Source: Brachybacterium sp. FME24
GTDB lineage: Bacteria > Actinomycetota > Actinomycetes > Actinomycetales > Dermabacteraceae
NCBI RefSeq assembly: GCF_014897705.1
Contig: NZ_JABUXV010000026.1
Location: 1 to 50,409, forward strand
Direction: 5' to 3'
Length of the DNA stretch: 50,409 nucleotides
The notes beneath the pieces were generated by a model. It ran no database searches and had not been told where the DNA came from. It was given only the letters and a program-made list of their open reading frames with translations. This document shows, one piece after another, positions 8,997 to 20,481 of this stretch (its first letter is position 1; the number at the start of each line of letters is the position of its first letter). Position numbers and translations under genes: made by a program.

Positions 8997-9632
8997 ATGG
9001 CCAGATCCGCACCATCCGCCCGGTATCTCGACATCCATCCTGTGGATCCGCAGCAGCGCCTCGTCGATCAGGCGGTCGAGGTGCTCAAGAACGGTGGGCT
9101 GATCGTCTACCCCACGGACTCCTGCTACGCCCTGGGCTGCTCACTGGGCGCCACCGAGAGCCTCGAGCGGATCCGCCGTATCCGGCAGGTCGACAAGAAT
9201 CACCACTTCACGCTGGTGTGCGCGAATTTCGCGCAGCTCGGCCAGTTCGTCATCGTCTCGAACCCGACGTTCCGGCTGGTCAAGAACGCCACTCCGGGGC
9301 CGTACACGTTCATCCTGCCCGCCACCAAAGAGGTTCCGCGGCGGATGGCGCACCCCAAGAAGCACACCGTCGGCGTGCGGATCCCTGACCATCGCGTCGC
9401 CCATGCCCTGGTCGAGGCGCTCGGCGAACCGATCGTCTCCTCCACTCTTCTGCTGCCCGGCCAGGAGGACCCGCCCTCGGAGGGATGGATGGTGCAGGAC
9501 CTGCTGGGCGATCAGGTCGACGTGATCATCGATTCCGGTGAGGTCGGCATCGAGCCGACCACGGTCGTGGACCTCTCCGGCGGCGACGTCGAGATCGCCC
9601 GCGAGGGGGCCGGGGACATCAGTCGTTTCTGA
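8997..9632 (+). CDS. Sua5/YciO/YrdC-family protein, threonylcarbamoyl-AMP synthase-like
   Basis: 211 residues covering one YrdC domain. Visible family features are IVYPTDSCYALGC (about 36-48), the basic strand IRQVDKNHHFTLVC, the NPTFRLVKNATPGPYTFIL region and VGVRIPDH. The family makes threonylcarbamoyl-adenylate for the t6A modification of ANN-decoding tRNAs. This sequence is the short YciO-like form without the C-terminal Sua5 domain, so it may be a paralogue and not the essential enzyme. A longer upstream frame exists, but ATG 8997 is preferred because of the leaderless hexamer. It converges on the MFS gene with a 15-bp gap. Confidence 0.85.
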   Translation: MARSAPSARYLDIHPVDPQQRLVDQAVEVLKNGGLIVYPTDSCYALGCSLGATESLERIRRIRQVDKNHHFTLVCANFAQLGQFVIVSNPTFRLVKNATPGPYTFILPATKEVPRRMAHPKKHTVGVRIPDHRVAHALVEALGEPIVSSTLLLPGQEDPPSEGWMVQDLLGDQVDVIIDSGEVGIEPTTVVDLSGGDVEIAREGAGDISRF

Positions 9633-9647
9633 CTGCGCGATCCCTCC

Positions 9648-10934
9648 TCACTCGCTGACCGCCCCGGTCGCGGCTCGGCGCGAACGCGTGCTGAGAACGC
9701 CGGAGAAGACCAGGATCCCCAGGGCGTACACGGGCATCATCCACAGCGCATAGCGCAGCGTCAGCGCGTCCGCGAGCGCACCGATCAGCGGCGGGGTGAC
9801 GAAGAAGCCCAGGCGCGCGAACCAGCCCACCACCGTGATGCCCACGCCGTGGGGCACGCCAGGCATGTCGTCGGCCGCGCGGTAGGCAGCCGGGAACAGG
9901 GTGGCCACGCCCCAGCCGGCGGCGGCGAAGCCGATCATCGCGGTGACCGGGCTGGGCAGCAGCAGCGCGAAGGTCATACCGAGCGCGGCCACCAGTGCTC
10001 CGAGCCGCGCCGTGGTGCGATCCCCGAGCCGGTCCACGACGACGTCACCGGTGAAGCGGCCGATGGTCTGAGCTCCCTGCAGGGCGACGAAGGCCATGCC
10101 TGCCACGAACGGAGTGACCTCGAAGGTGGAGTGCATGAACAGGGCGCCCCAGGTGTTGCCGGCGTCCTCGGTGGAGCCGGCGAACACCAGGATCATGCCG
10201 AGCGCGGCGACCAGGCCGAGCGCTCGCAGGCTCATGCCGGCGATGCGGAATCCTGCCGCGGCCACGTTCGCGGGCACCTCCCCGCTGGAGGCGGCGGTCG
10301 CACCGGCGGTCGAGGGGCGCTCGGTGGCATCGTGGCCGGGCAGCATGAACCGCAGCGACGCAGCGGCCAGAACGCCGAAGGCGACCAGCCCGATGATCCC
10401 CTGGATCCACAGCGGCATGCCGAGCTGGGCGCAGGCCGCACCGACCAGGCCGCCGCAGACGGCGCCCAGGGACCACCAGCCGTGATAGCTGTTCATGATG
10501 GATCGGCGGTACCGGCGCTCCACGCGCATGCCGTGGGCATTCATGGCGATATCGGTGATCGAGTCGGCCGCCATGGCGAGCACGAGGGAGGCGGCGAGCC
10601 AGAGCCAGGAGCCCGAGAGGTACACGGCCAGGTGCGTCGTCGAGGCGATGATCTGCGCGATGACGGCGACCCGTGCGGAGCCGAAACGGGACATCAGGGT
10701 CGCCGCTCCCAGACCGGCGACCAGACCGCCGATGGGTCCGATCCCGACGGCGAGCCCGAACGCCGTGTTGGACAGTCCGATGCTCTCGACCAGCTCGGGG
10801 TATCGGGGCAGGATCGCGCAGAACGAGGCGCCGTTGAGGAAGAAGACCAGGGAGACCGCCCACCGCGCCCGACGGACGTCAGCGGGGAGGGCGGATGCAC
10901 GCGCGCCAGCCGAGGAGTGAACGTTCACGATCAC
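9648..10934 (-). CDS. major facilitator superfamily transporter
   Basis: 428 residues with about twelve hydrophobic segments and a central charged loop near residues 200-230. The first half begins WAVSLVFFLNGASFCAILPRYPEL and contains the G-rich GPIGGLVAGLGAA repeat found in sugar or drug exporters of the YbjJ type. The substrate is not predictable. GTG codons at 10934 and 10928 are both possible. The latter has GACAAT 8 bp upstream and might be leaderless. No Shine-Dalgarno sequence is seen for either. Divergent from deoD. Confidence 0.85.
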   Translation of the reverse strand: MIVNVHSSAGARASALPADVRRARWAVSLVFFLNGASFCAILPRYPELVESIGLSNTAFGLAVGIGPIGGLVAGLGAATLMSRFGSARVAVIAQIIASTTHLAVYLSGSWLWLAASLVLAMAADSITDIAMNAHGMRVERRYRRSIMNSYHGWWSLGAVCGGLVGAACAQLGMPLWIQGIIGLVAFGVLAAASLRFMLPGHDATERPSTAGATAASSGEVPANVAAAGFRIAGMSLRALGLVAALGMILVFAGSTEDAGNTWGALFMHSTFEVTPFVAGMAFVALQGAQTIGRFTGDVVVDRLGDRTTARLGALVAALGMTFALLLPSPVTAMIGFAAAGWGVATLFPAAYRAADDMPGVPHGVGITVVGWFARLGFFVTPPLIGALADALTLRYALWMMPVYALGILVFSGVLSTRSRRAATGAVSE

Positions 10935-11017
10935 CTATTGTCCGGGAGCCGTCGCAGGAAACCAACCCGTTTCGCCAACACCCCGCCCGGCTGCGCGCCG
11001 GGCACTGCGGCCCGCCG

Positions 11018-11023
11018 TAGCCT
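11018..11023 (+). promoter_or_regulatory. leaderless -10 hexamer TAGCCT
   Basis: TAGCCT lies exactly 6 bp before the ATG at 11030. Confidence 0.55.
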
Positions 11024-11029
11024 GTGGCC

Positions 11030-11755
11030 ATGTCGACACACATCGGTGCCTCACCCGACCAGATCGCCCCGTACGTGCTCATGCCCGGCGATCCCTACCG
11101 CGCCCGCTGGATCGCCGAAACCTTCCTCGAGGACCCTGTCCAGTACAACGATGTGCGCGGGATGCTCGGGTACACCGGCACCTACGCCGGCGTCCGCATC
11201 TCCGCCCAGGGCTCCGGGATGGGCCAGCCCTCGATCGCCATCTACGCCCAGGAGCTCTTCGACGACCATGACGTCCAGGCCATCATCCGGGTCGGAACCT
11301 GCGGGGGTCTCTCCGAGCGGGTGAAGGTGCGCGACGTGATCCTCGGCGTGGCCGCCTCCACCGATTCCGCGATGAACGTGCCGCGTTTCCGCCACGTGTC
11401 CTACGCCCCGGCTGCAGACTTCGAACTGCTGCGGATCGCGGCCGACGTGGCCGAGGAGAAGCTGCTGCCGATCGTTCCCGGTGGTCTCTTCTCCGGCGAT
11501 CAGTTCTACAACCCTGATCCCGAGATCACCTCGACGCTCGCCGAGTACGGGGTGCTGGGTGTGGAGATGGAGGCCGCCGCGCTCTACACCCTCGCCGCGC
11601 AGTTCTCGCGACGGGCACTGGCGGTCTGCACCGTCTCGGATCACCTGGTCACCGGCGAGGAGACCAGCGCCCACGAACGCCAGGAGACGTTCGAGGACAT
11701 GATCGTCGTGGCGCTGGAGTCGATCGTCCGTCTCGACCGTGCGCACGGATCGTGA
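11030..11755 (+). CDS. deoD: purine nucleoside phosphorylase, DeoD type
   Basis: 241 residues, standard for the hexameric DeoD enzymes that split purine nucleosides with phosphate for salvage. Visible landmarks are MPGDPYRA near the N-terminus (phosphate site), [11 protein letters not shown] (about 87-97), [10 protein letters not shown] (about 180-189, ribose and base contacts) and the catalytic aspartate in VSDHL (about 205). ATG 11030 is preferred over the GTG at 11024 because it lies 6 bp from TAGCCT. A strong hairpin follows at 11797-11837. The gene stands alone. Confidence 0.93.
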   Translation: MSTHIGASPDQIAPYVLMPGDPYRARWIAETFLEDPVQYNDVRGMLGYTGTYAGVRISAQGSGMGQPSIAIYAQELFDDHDVQAIIRVGTCGGLSERVKVRDVILGVAASTDSAMNVPRFRHVSYAPAADFELLRIAADVAEEKLLPIVPGGLFSGDQFYNPDPEITSTLAEYGVLGVEMEAAALYTLAAQFSRRALAVCTVSDHLVTGEETSAHERQETFEDMIVVALESIVRLDRAHGS

Positions 11756-11775
11756 CCTGCTGACCAGGTGAGGTC

Positions 11776-11791
11776 GGGCGGGATCCCGCCC
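11776..11791. repeat. 16-bp perfect palindrome
   Basis: GGGCGGGATCCCGCCC, between deoD and the neighbouring terminator. It could reinforce termination, having no loop of its own. Confidence 0.4.
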
Positions 11792-11796
11792 CGGAA

Positions 11797-11837
11797 CGAC
11801 TCATGCCCGGCCGCCGTGAGGCGCCGGGCATGAGTCG
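11797..11837. terminator. strong bidirectional terminator
   Basis: Arms of 15 bp (11797-11811 and 11823-11837) match perfectly. Inside, GCC/GGC pairs around a GTGA tetraloop with one bulged C, giving about 18 base pairs. It separates convergent deoD and the small membrane protein gene. Confidence 0.8.
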
Positions 11838-11854
11838 AAGTCAGATCTGCTCGA

Positions 11855-12112
11855 TCAGGTGAGGAAGCGCGGCACCAGGTCGAAGGTGCCGAGCAGGGCG
11901 AGCAGGCACATGCCCAGACCGACGACGAAGGTCACCGCGGTGAACAGGCTCATGACGTAGAGCCCCCCGGCGAAGAGGGCGAACAGCACGATGAACAGCA
12001 CGATGCTCAGCGCCAGGTTATTGCCGTTCGACGTCTGGTTGCCCTCCCGCTGCTCCGCGGATTCGGCCATGACCTCGGCCTCGGCAGCACGTGTCGCCTG
12101 CTGGTCGTTCAT
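11855..12112 (-). CDS. small two-helix membrane protein
   Basis: 85 residues. A hydrophilic, Glu/Gln-rich N-terminus of about 33 residues precedes two hydrophobic stretches (about 34-52 and 56-78). No recognised family. The ATG has a GGAGGAAT Shine-Dalgarno sequence 7-9 bp upstream, which supports a real gene. A TAAGAT hexamer at 12182-12177, at the end of the upstream gene, could provide a promoter. Function unknown. Confidence 0.7.
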   Translation of the reverse strand: MNDQQATRAAEAEVMAESAEQREGNQTSNGNNLALSIVLFIVLFALFAGGLYVMSLFTAVTFVVGLGMCLLALLGTFDLVPRFLT

Positions 12113-12179
12113 GGTGGATATTCCTCCGTGTCACCCGATTGCTCCGTTCGCTCCGAAGGCGCGAACAGTCAGCACCATC

Positions 12180-12926
12180 TTAGACCAGCGCGGGCAGAGG
12201 TGCGGCCGCGTCGCGGTGCCGGACGGCCGTGAGCAGGCTCTCGAAGACGGCGGCACCGCCTTCCCCGTCGACCTCGGGGTGCCACTGCACCGCGAGCACG
12301 CTCGACCCCGAGCCCGCCTCGACGGCGAGCGGGAGCCCGCTGTCGTGACGCGCCACGATCCGCAGGTCTCCGCCGACCGAGCGCACCCCCTGATGGTGGT
12401 ACGCGGTGACGTCGGCGCGCGTGCCCAGGGCGACGGCGAGGTCGCTGGCGGCGTCGATGCCGGCTTCGACGCGGGTGGGGCGCTCGGAGGTGGTGGGGTG
12501 CGCCGGGACGTCGTGGGGCAGGTGGCGGTGCAGCTCGCCGCCCTCGGCGATGACGATGATCTGCAGTCCGCGACAGATCCCGAGAACGGGCACGTCCGCA
12601 CGACGAGCGGCGCGGTACAGCGCGGTCTCGAAGGCATCTCGTTCCGGATCGGGATCCATATCGGTGACCAGCGCCTCCTCGCCCCAGGCAGCGGGATCGA
12701 GGTCCGTGCCGCCGGTGAGCACGAGTCCGTCGAGCTCTGCGATCTCCTCGTCGCTCCAGGCGTCCTGCGGGGCGATGATCACGGGGCGGGCGCCGGCCTC
12801 GCGCAGTGCCCGCACGTAGTGCTCAGTGACCACCACGGCGTCATGGCCCGCCCAGGCGCCGGTCATCATGGCCTTGGTCCCTGCGGTCACGCCGATGAGC
12901 GGGCGACGGGTGGAGCGCTGCGCCAT
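12180..12926 (-). CDS. class I glutamine amidotransferase, gamma-glutamyl-GABA hydrolase-like
   Basis: 248 residues of a single GATase1 domain (peptidase C26). The catalytic cysteine is in GICRGLQ (about 117-123) and the His-Glu pair in QWHPEVDG near the C-terminus. The N-terminal PLIGVTAG fits the PuuD/YvdE group that hydrolyses gamma-glutamylated amines. No puuA or polyamine genes lie nearby, so the substrate is open. The ATG at 12926 is chosen because AAAGGAAC lies just upstream. A longer frame adds 17 unconserved residues. Confidence 0.85.
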   Translation of the reverse strand: MAQRSTRRPLIGVTAGTKAMMTGAWAGHDAVVVTEHYVRALREAGARPVIIAPQDAWSDEEIAELDGLVLTGGTDLDPAAWGEEALVTDMDPDPERDAFETALYRAARRADVPVLGICRGLQIIVIAEGGELHRHLPHDVPAHPTTSERPTRVEAGIDAASDLAVALGTRADVTAYHHQGVRSVGGDLRIVARHDSGLPLAVEAGSGSSVLAVQWHPEVDGEGGAAVFESLLTAVRHRDAAAPLPALV

Positions 12927-13008
12927 GATGGTGTTCCTTTCCGCGGAGAACCGAGCCGCCGGGTCGGCGACAACCACAGTTCACCCTGCGGGCAGGGGCC
13001 GGGGCGAG

Positions 13009-14184
13009 CTATGTGGCCGAATGTGACAGGCCGGCACTCCGGTGCGCGGGGCGGGTCGCCAGGTGCTGCTCGATGGCCCTGGCGTAGTAGCCGCGCAGCT
13101 GCTCGGTGAGCACGGGCCAGGTGCGCTTGTGCACGGATTCCAGGGCCGCCTGCCCGAAGGCGAGCCGCTTGGCATCGTCGAACAGCAGGTCGCTGGCCTG
13201 CTCCCGCAGCTCGTCGAGCATTCCCGGGGTGTAGAGCCACCCGGTGCGGCTGGGCGAGATGAGGTCCACCGGGCCGCCGCGGCGGGGTGCGATCACCGGC
13301 AGGCCCGAGGCCATGGCCTCCTGGATGGTCTGCCCGAAGGTCTCGAGCTCGCCGGGATGGATGAACAGATCAGCGCTGGCCAGGTGTGCCGCCAGGTCGG
13401 TGCCGGAGCGGAAGCCGGCGAAGCGCGCCCGGGGCATCAGCCGGCGCAGCGCCTCCCGGTCCGGGCCGTCTCCGACGATCAGCAGGCGCACTCCGGGCAT
13501 GTCGTGGATGACCTTGAGATCCCCGACCTGCTTCTCCGGGGCGAGACGACCCACGTACACCACGAGCTTCTCCCCCGGGTCCGCGTAGGTGGCCCGCAGT
13601 TCCGCACTGCGCAGCGAGGGCGAGAAGAGCGAGGTGTCCACGCCGCGTCGCCACAGGTGCACACGCTCGATACCGTGCTCGATCAGCTGATCGCGGGTCG
13701 CGGTGGAGGGGGCGAGGGTGAGTGTGGCGCGATGGTGGACATCCTTGAGCAGCTGCCAGGTGGCGCTCTCGAGGAAGGGCATGCCGTAACGGGCCGTGTA
13801 CCCCGGGATGTCGGTCTGGTAGACGGCGACCGTGGGAACTCCCGCCTTCTGGGCCGCGACCACGGCGCGGCCGCCCAGGATGGTCGGCGAGGCGAGGTGG
13901 ATGACGTCGGGCTGGAAGTCCTGGATATGCCGGCGCATCGTGGCGGCGCTGGTGGCGGCGACACGCACATCGGCGTAGCCGGGCAACGGGGCCGAGGCGA
14001 TGCGGCGAACCCGGATCTTGCGCCCGCAGGAGGTCCGTACGAACTTCTCGGCACCGGGCCACTGCGGAGCGATGATCGCGACATCGTCACCGGCTGCGGC
14101 GAAATGGTCCACGACACGGAGCACCGAGTTGGTGACCCCGTTCATGTGTGGCAGGAACGATTCGGCTACAACAAGAATCCTCAC
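13009..14184 (-). CDS. GT4 glycosyltransferase, mannosyltransferase MgtA-like
   Basis: 391 residues with the two Rossmann-like domains of GT-B enzymes. The N-terminus has the GT4 start ILVVAESFLPHMNGVTNS. Mid-protein is RRGVDTSLFSP (about 178-188) and VVYVGRLAPEKQV. The E-X7-E nucleotide-sugar motif appears as ELETFGQTIQEAMASGLP (about 291-308). The pattern is closest to actinobacterial GDP-mannose-dependent alpha-mannosyltransferases (MgtA) that mannosylate diacylglycerol-based lipids, common in Micrococcales. The exact sugar and acceptor are inference. The start is GTG 14184. GGAGGGGG lies about 15 bp upstream, rather far, so the start is less certain. Confidence 0.82.
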   Translation of the reverse strand: MRILVVAESFLPHMNGVTNSVLRVVDHFAAAGDDVAIIAPQWPGAEKFVRTSCGRKIRVRRIASAPLPGYADVRVAATSAATMRRHIQDFQPDVIHLASPTILGGRAVVAAQKAGVPTVAVYQTDIPGYTARYGMPFLESATWQLLKDVHHRATLTLAPSTATRDQLIEHGIERVHLWRRGVDTSLFSPSLRSAELRATYADPGEKLVVYVGRLAPEKQVGDLKVIHDMPGVRLLIVGDGPDREALRRLMPRARFAGFRSGTDLAAHLASADLFIHPGELETFGQTIQEAMASGLPVIAPRRGGPVDLISPSRTGWLYTPGMLDELREQASDLLFDDAKRLAFGQAALESVHKRTWPVLTEQLRGYYARAIEQHLATRPAHRSAGLSHSAT

Positions 14185-14298
14185 GCTCCTGAGCGTGACC
14201 CCCTCCGTTGACGTCGCTCCCCCACTTGCGTGACCTCCCGGCGACAGGACGGTGAATTCTTGGGGCGAGAGGGGGAACGAGCCCGGTGCGCAGTCCGC

Positions 14299-15510
14299 TC
14301 AGAGCCGACGCGAGGCGATCTCGGCGCCCTGCACGAGGGAGTCGAGCTTCGCCCAGGCGATCTGCGGGTGGATCCGCCCGCCGAGGCCGCAGTCGGTGGA
14401 GCCGATGACCCGCTCCGGGCCCACCAGTCGTGCAAAGCGTTCGAGGCGCTGGGCGACCAGCTCGGGATGCTCGACGACATTGGTGGCATGGGAGACGATG
14501 CCGGGCACGAGCACTTTGTCCTCGGGCAGCTCCAGGTCCTGCCACACGGTCCACTCGTGCTCATGGCGCACGTTGGCGGCTTCGAAGCTGTAGTACTTCG
14601 CGTCGATCTTCAGCAGCAGCGGGGCGATGTGACGGAACTCGATGTCGGTGGTGTGGGGGCCGTGCCAGGAGCCCCAGCACAGGTGGAAGCGGGTCTGCTC
14701 GGTGGGGACGTTGACCAGGGCACGGTTGACGGCGTCCACTCGCTTGCGGGTGAAGGCGAGGTAGTCCTCGACGGAGGGCTCGGGGTTGATCTGGTCCCAG
14801 TTCTCGGCGATCGAGGGATCATCGATCTGGACGGTGAGCCCGGCCGCCGCGATCGCTTCGTACTCGGGCCGCATGACCTCGACCCAGGCATCGAGGAAGG
14901 CGTCCTCGTCGCCGTAGTGATCATCGTTGATGCGGCTGCCGGAGCCCGGCGAGAGGGAGTTGAGGAAGCCGTGCTCGTAGCCGGCGGTCGCGAGCGCTGC
15001 CGTGATGTTCCCGGTGTCCTGGTCGACGAGCTCGCGGCCGACGTCCGAGAACGCGACCGCGCCGGTCGCCGCCGGGAACGTGGTCTGGGCGCCGACCGTG
15101 ATGCCCGAGGTCGGGTCCTGGTAGGCGTCGGCGAAGATCGTCCAGTCGCGACGGTCGGGGAAGGTCGTCAGGCGCACGTCCCCGGGTCCCGAGCGCACGG
15201 GTTCGCTGGAGAAGTGATCGCTGCCGGTCAGTTCCAGGCCGCTGACGCGGTCGAAGATGTAGGACCACCACGCGCCGTAGTTCACGGCTGATCCCATCAG
15301 ATGCCCGTACTCCCCGTCGTTGGGGATCGCGATGCCGATCGCACGCTGCTTGGCGACGACGTCGGCGACGGCGCGCTGCAGCACCTCGCGGAACTCGGCG
15401 GTGGGCGCTGGGGTCAGCCCGTCCTCCCCCACCGGGCGCGCGGCGTTGGCCGCGATCAGCTCCGGGCTGCGGGGAAGGGAACCGGCGTGGGTGGTGAGGA
15501 TCTTCGTCAT
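14299..15510 (-). CDS. cobalamin-independent methionine synthase C-terminal-like protein
   Basis: 403 residues covering only the catalytic barrel of MetE-type enzymes (full MetE is about 750). The N-terminal THAGSLPR motif is present. Candidate zinc ligands are His276 and Cys278 (FHLCWGS), Glu310 (SFEAAN) and Cys374 (TDCGLGGRIHP). Such short forms transfer a methyl or alkyl group to a thiol, and the methyl donor for this branch is not evident. It follows gcvP on the same strand, but a strong hairpin (15525-15563) separates them. Its own TAACCT hexamer lies 6 bp before the ATG, so it is probably transcribed separately and leaderless. Confidence 0.82.
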   Translation of the reverse strand: MTKILTTHAGSLPRSPELIAANAARPVGEDGLTPAPTAEFREVLQRAVADVVAKQRAIGIAIPNDGEYGHLMGSAVNYGAWWSYIFDRVSGLELTGSDHFSSEPVRSGPGDVRLTTFPDRRDWTIFADAYQDPTSGITVGAQTTFPAATGAVAFSDVGRELVDQDTGNITAALATAGYEHGFLNSLSPGSGSRINDDHYGDEDAFLDAWVEVMRPEYEAIAAAGLTVQIDDPSIAENWDQINPEPSVEDYLAFTRKRVDAVNRALVNVPTEQTRFHLCWGSWHGPHTTDIEFRHIAPLLLKIDAKYYSFEAANVRHEHEWTVWQDLELPEDKVLVPGIVSHATNVVEHPELVAQRLERFARLVGPERVIGSTDCGLGGRIHPQIAWAKLDSLVQGAEIASRRL

Positions 15511-15516
15511 GCCCCG

Positions 15517-15522
15517 AGGTTA
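15517..15522 (-). promoter_or_regulatory. leaderless -10 hexamer TAACCT
   Basis: On the minus strand TAACCT is followed by 6 bp and then the ATG at 15510. Confidence 0.55.
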
Positions 15523-15524
15523 GG

Positions 15525-15563
15525 AGCTGCGACGCCCCGGCCGGAAACCGGGGCGTCACAGCT
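15525..15563 (-). terminator. terminator hairpin after gcvP
   Basis: GACGCCCCGG (15531-15540) pairs with 15548-15557. AGCTG/CAGCT extends the stem outside a single mismatch, giving about 15 pairs and a 7-base loop. It overlaps the promoter hexamer of the next gene. Confidence 0.7.
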
Positions 15564-15605
15564 GTTCACACAGGACCGTGCGAGATCACGCGCGCTCGTG
15601 CTGCA

Positions 15606-18548
<2,943 letters not shown>

Positions 18549-18642
18549 GAAGAGGTGCCCCTGGGGTGTCGCGGTTCTCGGTGGGTGCGTGGGCCCGACG
18601 GCCGGGGCGACCGCGCACACGATGCGGCCGCCTCCCGGTCGG

Positions 18643-19014
18643 TCAGGACTGGGTGAAGGCTGTGTAGTCCTCGGCGCTCAGCAGATCCTCGGGCAGCGCG
18701 GCGAAGCTGACCTTGACCAGCCAGCCCTCGTCGAACGGCGAGGAGTTCACGAGCTCCGGGGCGTCGACCACGGCCTGGTTGACCTCGGTGACGGTGCCGT
18801 CGATCGGGGAGAACAGGTCCGAGACGGACTTGGTGGACTCGATCTCACCCATCTCGGTGCCGGCGGAGATGTCGGCGCCGGCCTCGGGCAGATCGACGTA
18901 GACGACGTCGCCGAGCTGCTCGGCCGCGTAGTCGGTCACGCCGACGACGGCCACGCCGTCGGAGTCGACGCGGACCCACTCGTGGTCCTTGCTGTAGAGG
19001 AGTTCTGCGGTCAT
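18643..19014 (-). CDS. gcvH: glycine cleavage system H protein
   Basis: 123 residues, standard size. The lipoyl-lysine is in [11 protein letters not shown] (about residue 63). The protein shuttles the aminomethyl intermediate between GcvP, GcvT and lipoamide dehydrogenase. The ATG at 19014 is chosen because GGAAGGACC lies upstream and the family usually starts just before YSKDHEWV. It lies between gcvT and gcvP on the same strand with gaps of 118 and 94 bp. Confidence 0.96.
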   Translation of the reverse strand: MTAELLYSKDHEWVRVDSDGVAVVGVTDYAAEQLGDVVYVDLPEAGADISAGTEMGEIESTKSVSDLFSPIDGTVTEVNQAVVDAPELVNSSPFDEGWLVKVSFAALPEDLLSAEDYTAFTQS

Positions 19015-19107
19015 GAGGATGGTCCTTCCGGGAGACACAACGGGGATCGAACGGGAAACTCTGGAGCGACCGGTCGGGGACCGGATTCAGGCGAGGGGTG
19101 GAGGGCT

Positions 19108-19145
19108 GAGGTCAGGCCCGGGAGATGAGAGGTCAGGCGCGGGAG
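19108..19145. repeat. 17-bp direct repeat spanning the gcvT stop
   Basis: GAGGTCAGGCCCGGGAG (19108-19124) recurs at 19129-19145 with one mismatch. The second copy contains the gcvT stop codon and last codons, so the 3' end was tandemly duplicated with a 21-bp period. Confidence 0.6.
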
Positions 19146-20266
19146 TAGAACGGCAGGGCGACGACGCGCACCGGGAGGTCCTTGCCGCGCACATCAGCGA
19201 TCAGCTCGGTGCCCACCTCGGTCACGGTCGGGCGCACGAAGGCCATGGCGATGGGGTGGCCGAGGGTCGGCGAGAGCACCCCGGAGGTGATGGCCCCGAC
19301 CTCGCGCCCCTCGGTGTCGCGCACCTTCGCGTCGGCGCGGGCGGCTCGTCGGCCCTCGGCGACCAGGCCCACCAGCACGGGGCGATCGGACAGGTCCGCC
19401 GCCTCGACGCCTTCGCGGCCGACGAAATCGCCCTTGGACGTCAGGGCCACGACCCGTGCCATGCCCGACTGGGCGGGGTACAGATCCCGGCCGAGCTCGT
19501 GGCCGTACAGCGGCATCCCGGCCTCGAGGCGCAGGGTGTCGCGGCAGGCGAGGCCGCATGGGGTGAGGTCCTCGCCGCCGGCAACGGTCAGCTGCTCCCA
19601 CAGGACTGCGGCGAGCTCGTCGGGGACGTACAGCTCGAAGCCGTCCTCCCCGGTGTAGCCGGTGCGGGCGATCAGCAGCTGCTCCCCGCGGTAGGTGCCC
19701 TCGGCGAAGCGGTAGTTCTTCATCTCCCGGAGATCCTCGGCGCCGATGCCCTCGACACCGCTGTCACCGGTGGTCAGGGCGCGCAGCAGGATCTCCTCGC
19801 TGGCCGGGCCCTGCACGGCGATCAGGGCGGTGCGGTCCGAGGCGTCGTCGACCTCCGCGTCGAAGCCGGCGGCACGCGTCGTGAGCTCCTGGGCGTCGAC
19901 CTCCGCGTTGGAGGCGTTGGCGACCACGATGAAGTGGTCCTCGGCCAGGCGATAGGTGATGACGTCGTCGATCACGCCGCCGTCCTGCGTCAGCAGCAGC
20001 GAGTACTTCGCGCGTCCGACGGACATCGCCGACAGCTTCCCGGCGAGCGCATGGTCGAGGGCGTCGGCCGCCTGCGGGCCGCGCAGATGGATCTCGCCCA
20101 TGTGGCTGAGATCGAAGAGCCCCGCACGCTCCCGGACCGCCGCGTGCTCGGCGAGATCCGAGTCGTAGCGGACCGGCATGCGCCAGCCCGCGAAATCGGT
20201 GAACGTCGCTCCGAGCGACTCGTGGACCGTCTCCAGCATGGTGCTGCGCAGAGCCTGCTCGACCAT
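19133..20266 (-). CDS. gcvT: glycine cleavage system aminomethyltransferase (T protein)
   Basis: 377 residues, full length. It releases ammonia from the H-protein-bound intermediate and makes 5,10-methylene-THF. Family landmarks are TFTDFAGWRMPVRY near the N-terminus, FDLSHMGEI (about 51-59), RTGYTGEDGFELYV mid-protein and GLACRDTLRLEAGM. ATG 20266 is 4 bp from AAGGAG, while ATG 20269 is only 1 bp away, so the former is chosen. First gene of the gcv operon. The ~100-nt leader contains small hairpins, but I do not see the conserved core of a glycine riboswitch. Confidence 0.96.
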   Translation of the reverse strand: MVEQALRSTMLETVHESLGATFTDFAGWRMPVRYDSDLAEHAAVRERAGLFDLSHMGEIHLRGPQAADALDHALAGKLSAMSVGRAKYSLLLTQDGGVIDDVITYRLAEDHFIVVANASNAEVDAQELTTRAAGFDAEVDDASDRTALIAVQGPASEEILLRALTTGDSGVEGIGAEDLREMKNYRFAEGTYRGEQLLIARTGYTGEDGFELYVPDELAAVLWEQLTVAGGEDLTPCGLACRDTLRLEAGMPLYGHELGRDLYPAQSGMARVVALTSKGDFVGREGVEAADLSDRPVLVGLVAEGRRAARADAKVRDTEGREVGAITSGVLSPTLGHPIAMAFVRPTVTEVGTELIADVRGKDLPVRVVALPFYSRA

Positions 20267-20411
20267 CATGCTCCTTCTCGTCACGGGGCGGGATCACCGC
20301 CCGGCTGCGTCACACGGCACGTGCTCGTGAGCCGACAGGGTGCGTCACCTCGGCGTGCCGCAGAAGTCACCATACCGTTGCTCCCCGCGCCTCGTGGCAC
20401 CCGCGGACATC

Positions 20412-20430
20412 TGCACGGAAACCCCGTGCA
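20412..20430. promoter_or_regulatory. 19-bp inverted repeat between gcvT and a divergent gene, possible operator
   Basis: TGCACGG-AAACC-CCGTGCA has 7-bp perfect arms and a 5-bp spacer. It lies about 150 bp upstream of gcvT and 40 bp before the -10 of the divergent acetyltransferase gene. It could bind a dimeric regulator or form a short hairpin. Confidence 0.4.
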
Positions 20431-20469
20431 ACTGGCCAGGAAAACGAAGGACGCAGCACCCGGACCTTG

Positions 20470-20475
20470 TACGGT
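20470..20475 (+). promoter_or_regulatory. leaderless -10 hexamer TACGGT
   Basis: TACGGT is followed by 6 bp and the GTG at 20482. Confidence 0.55.
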
Positions 20476-20481
20476 GGACCC

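Noticed and set aside
20267..20481. Possible glycine riboswitch before gcvT
   Set aside because: The leader has small hairpins, but the conserved aptamer core (the GGGAGA and CCGAAGG-type segments) is not seen.
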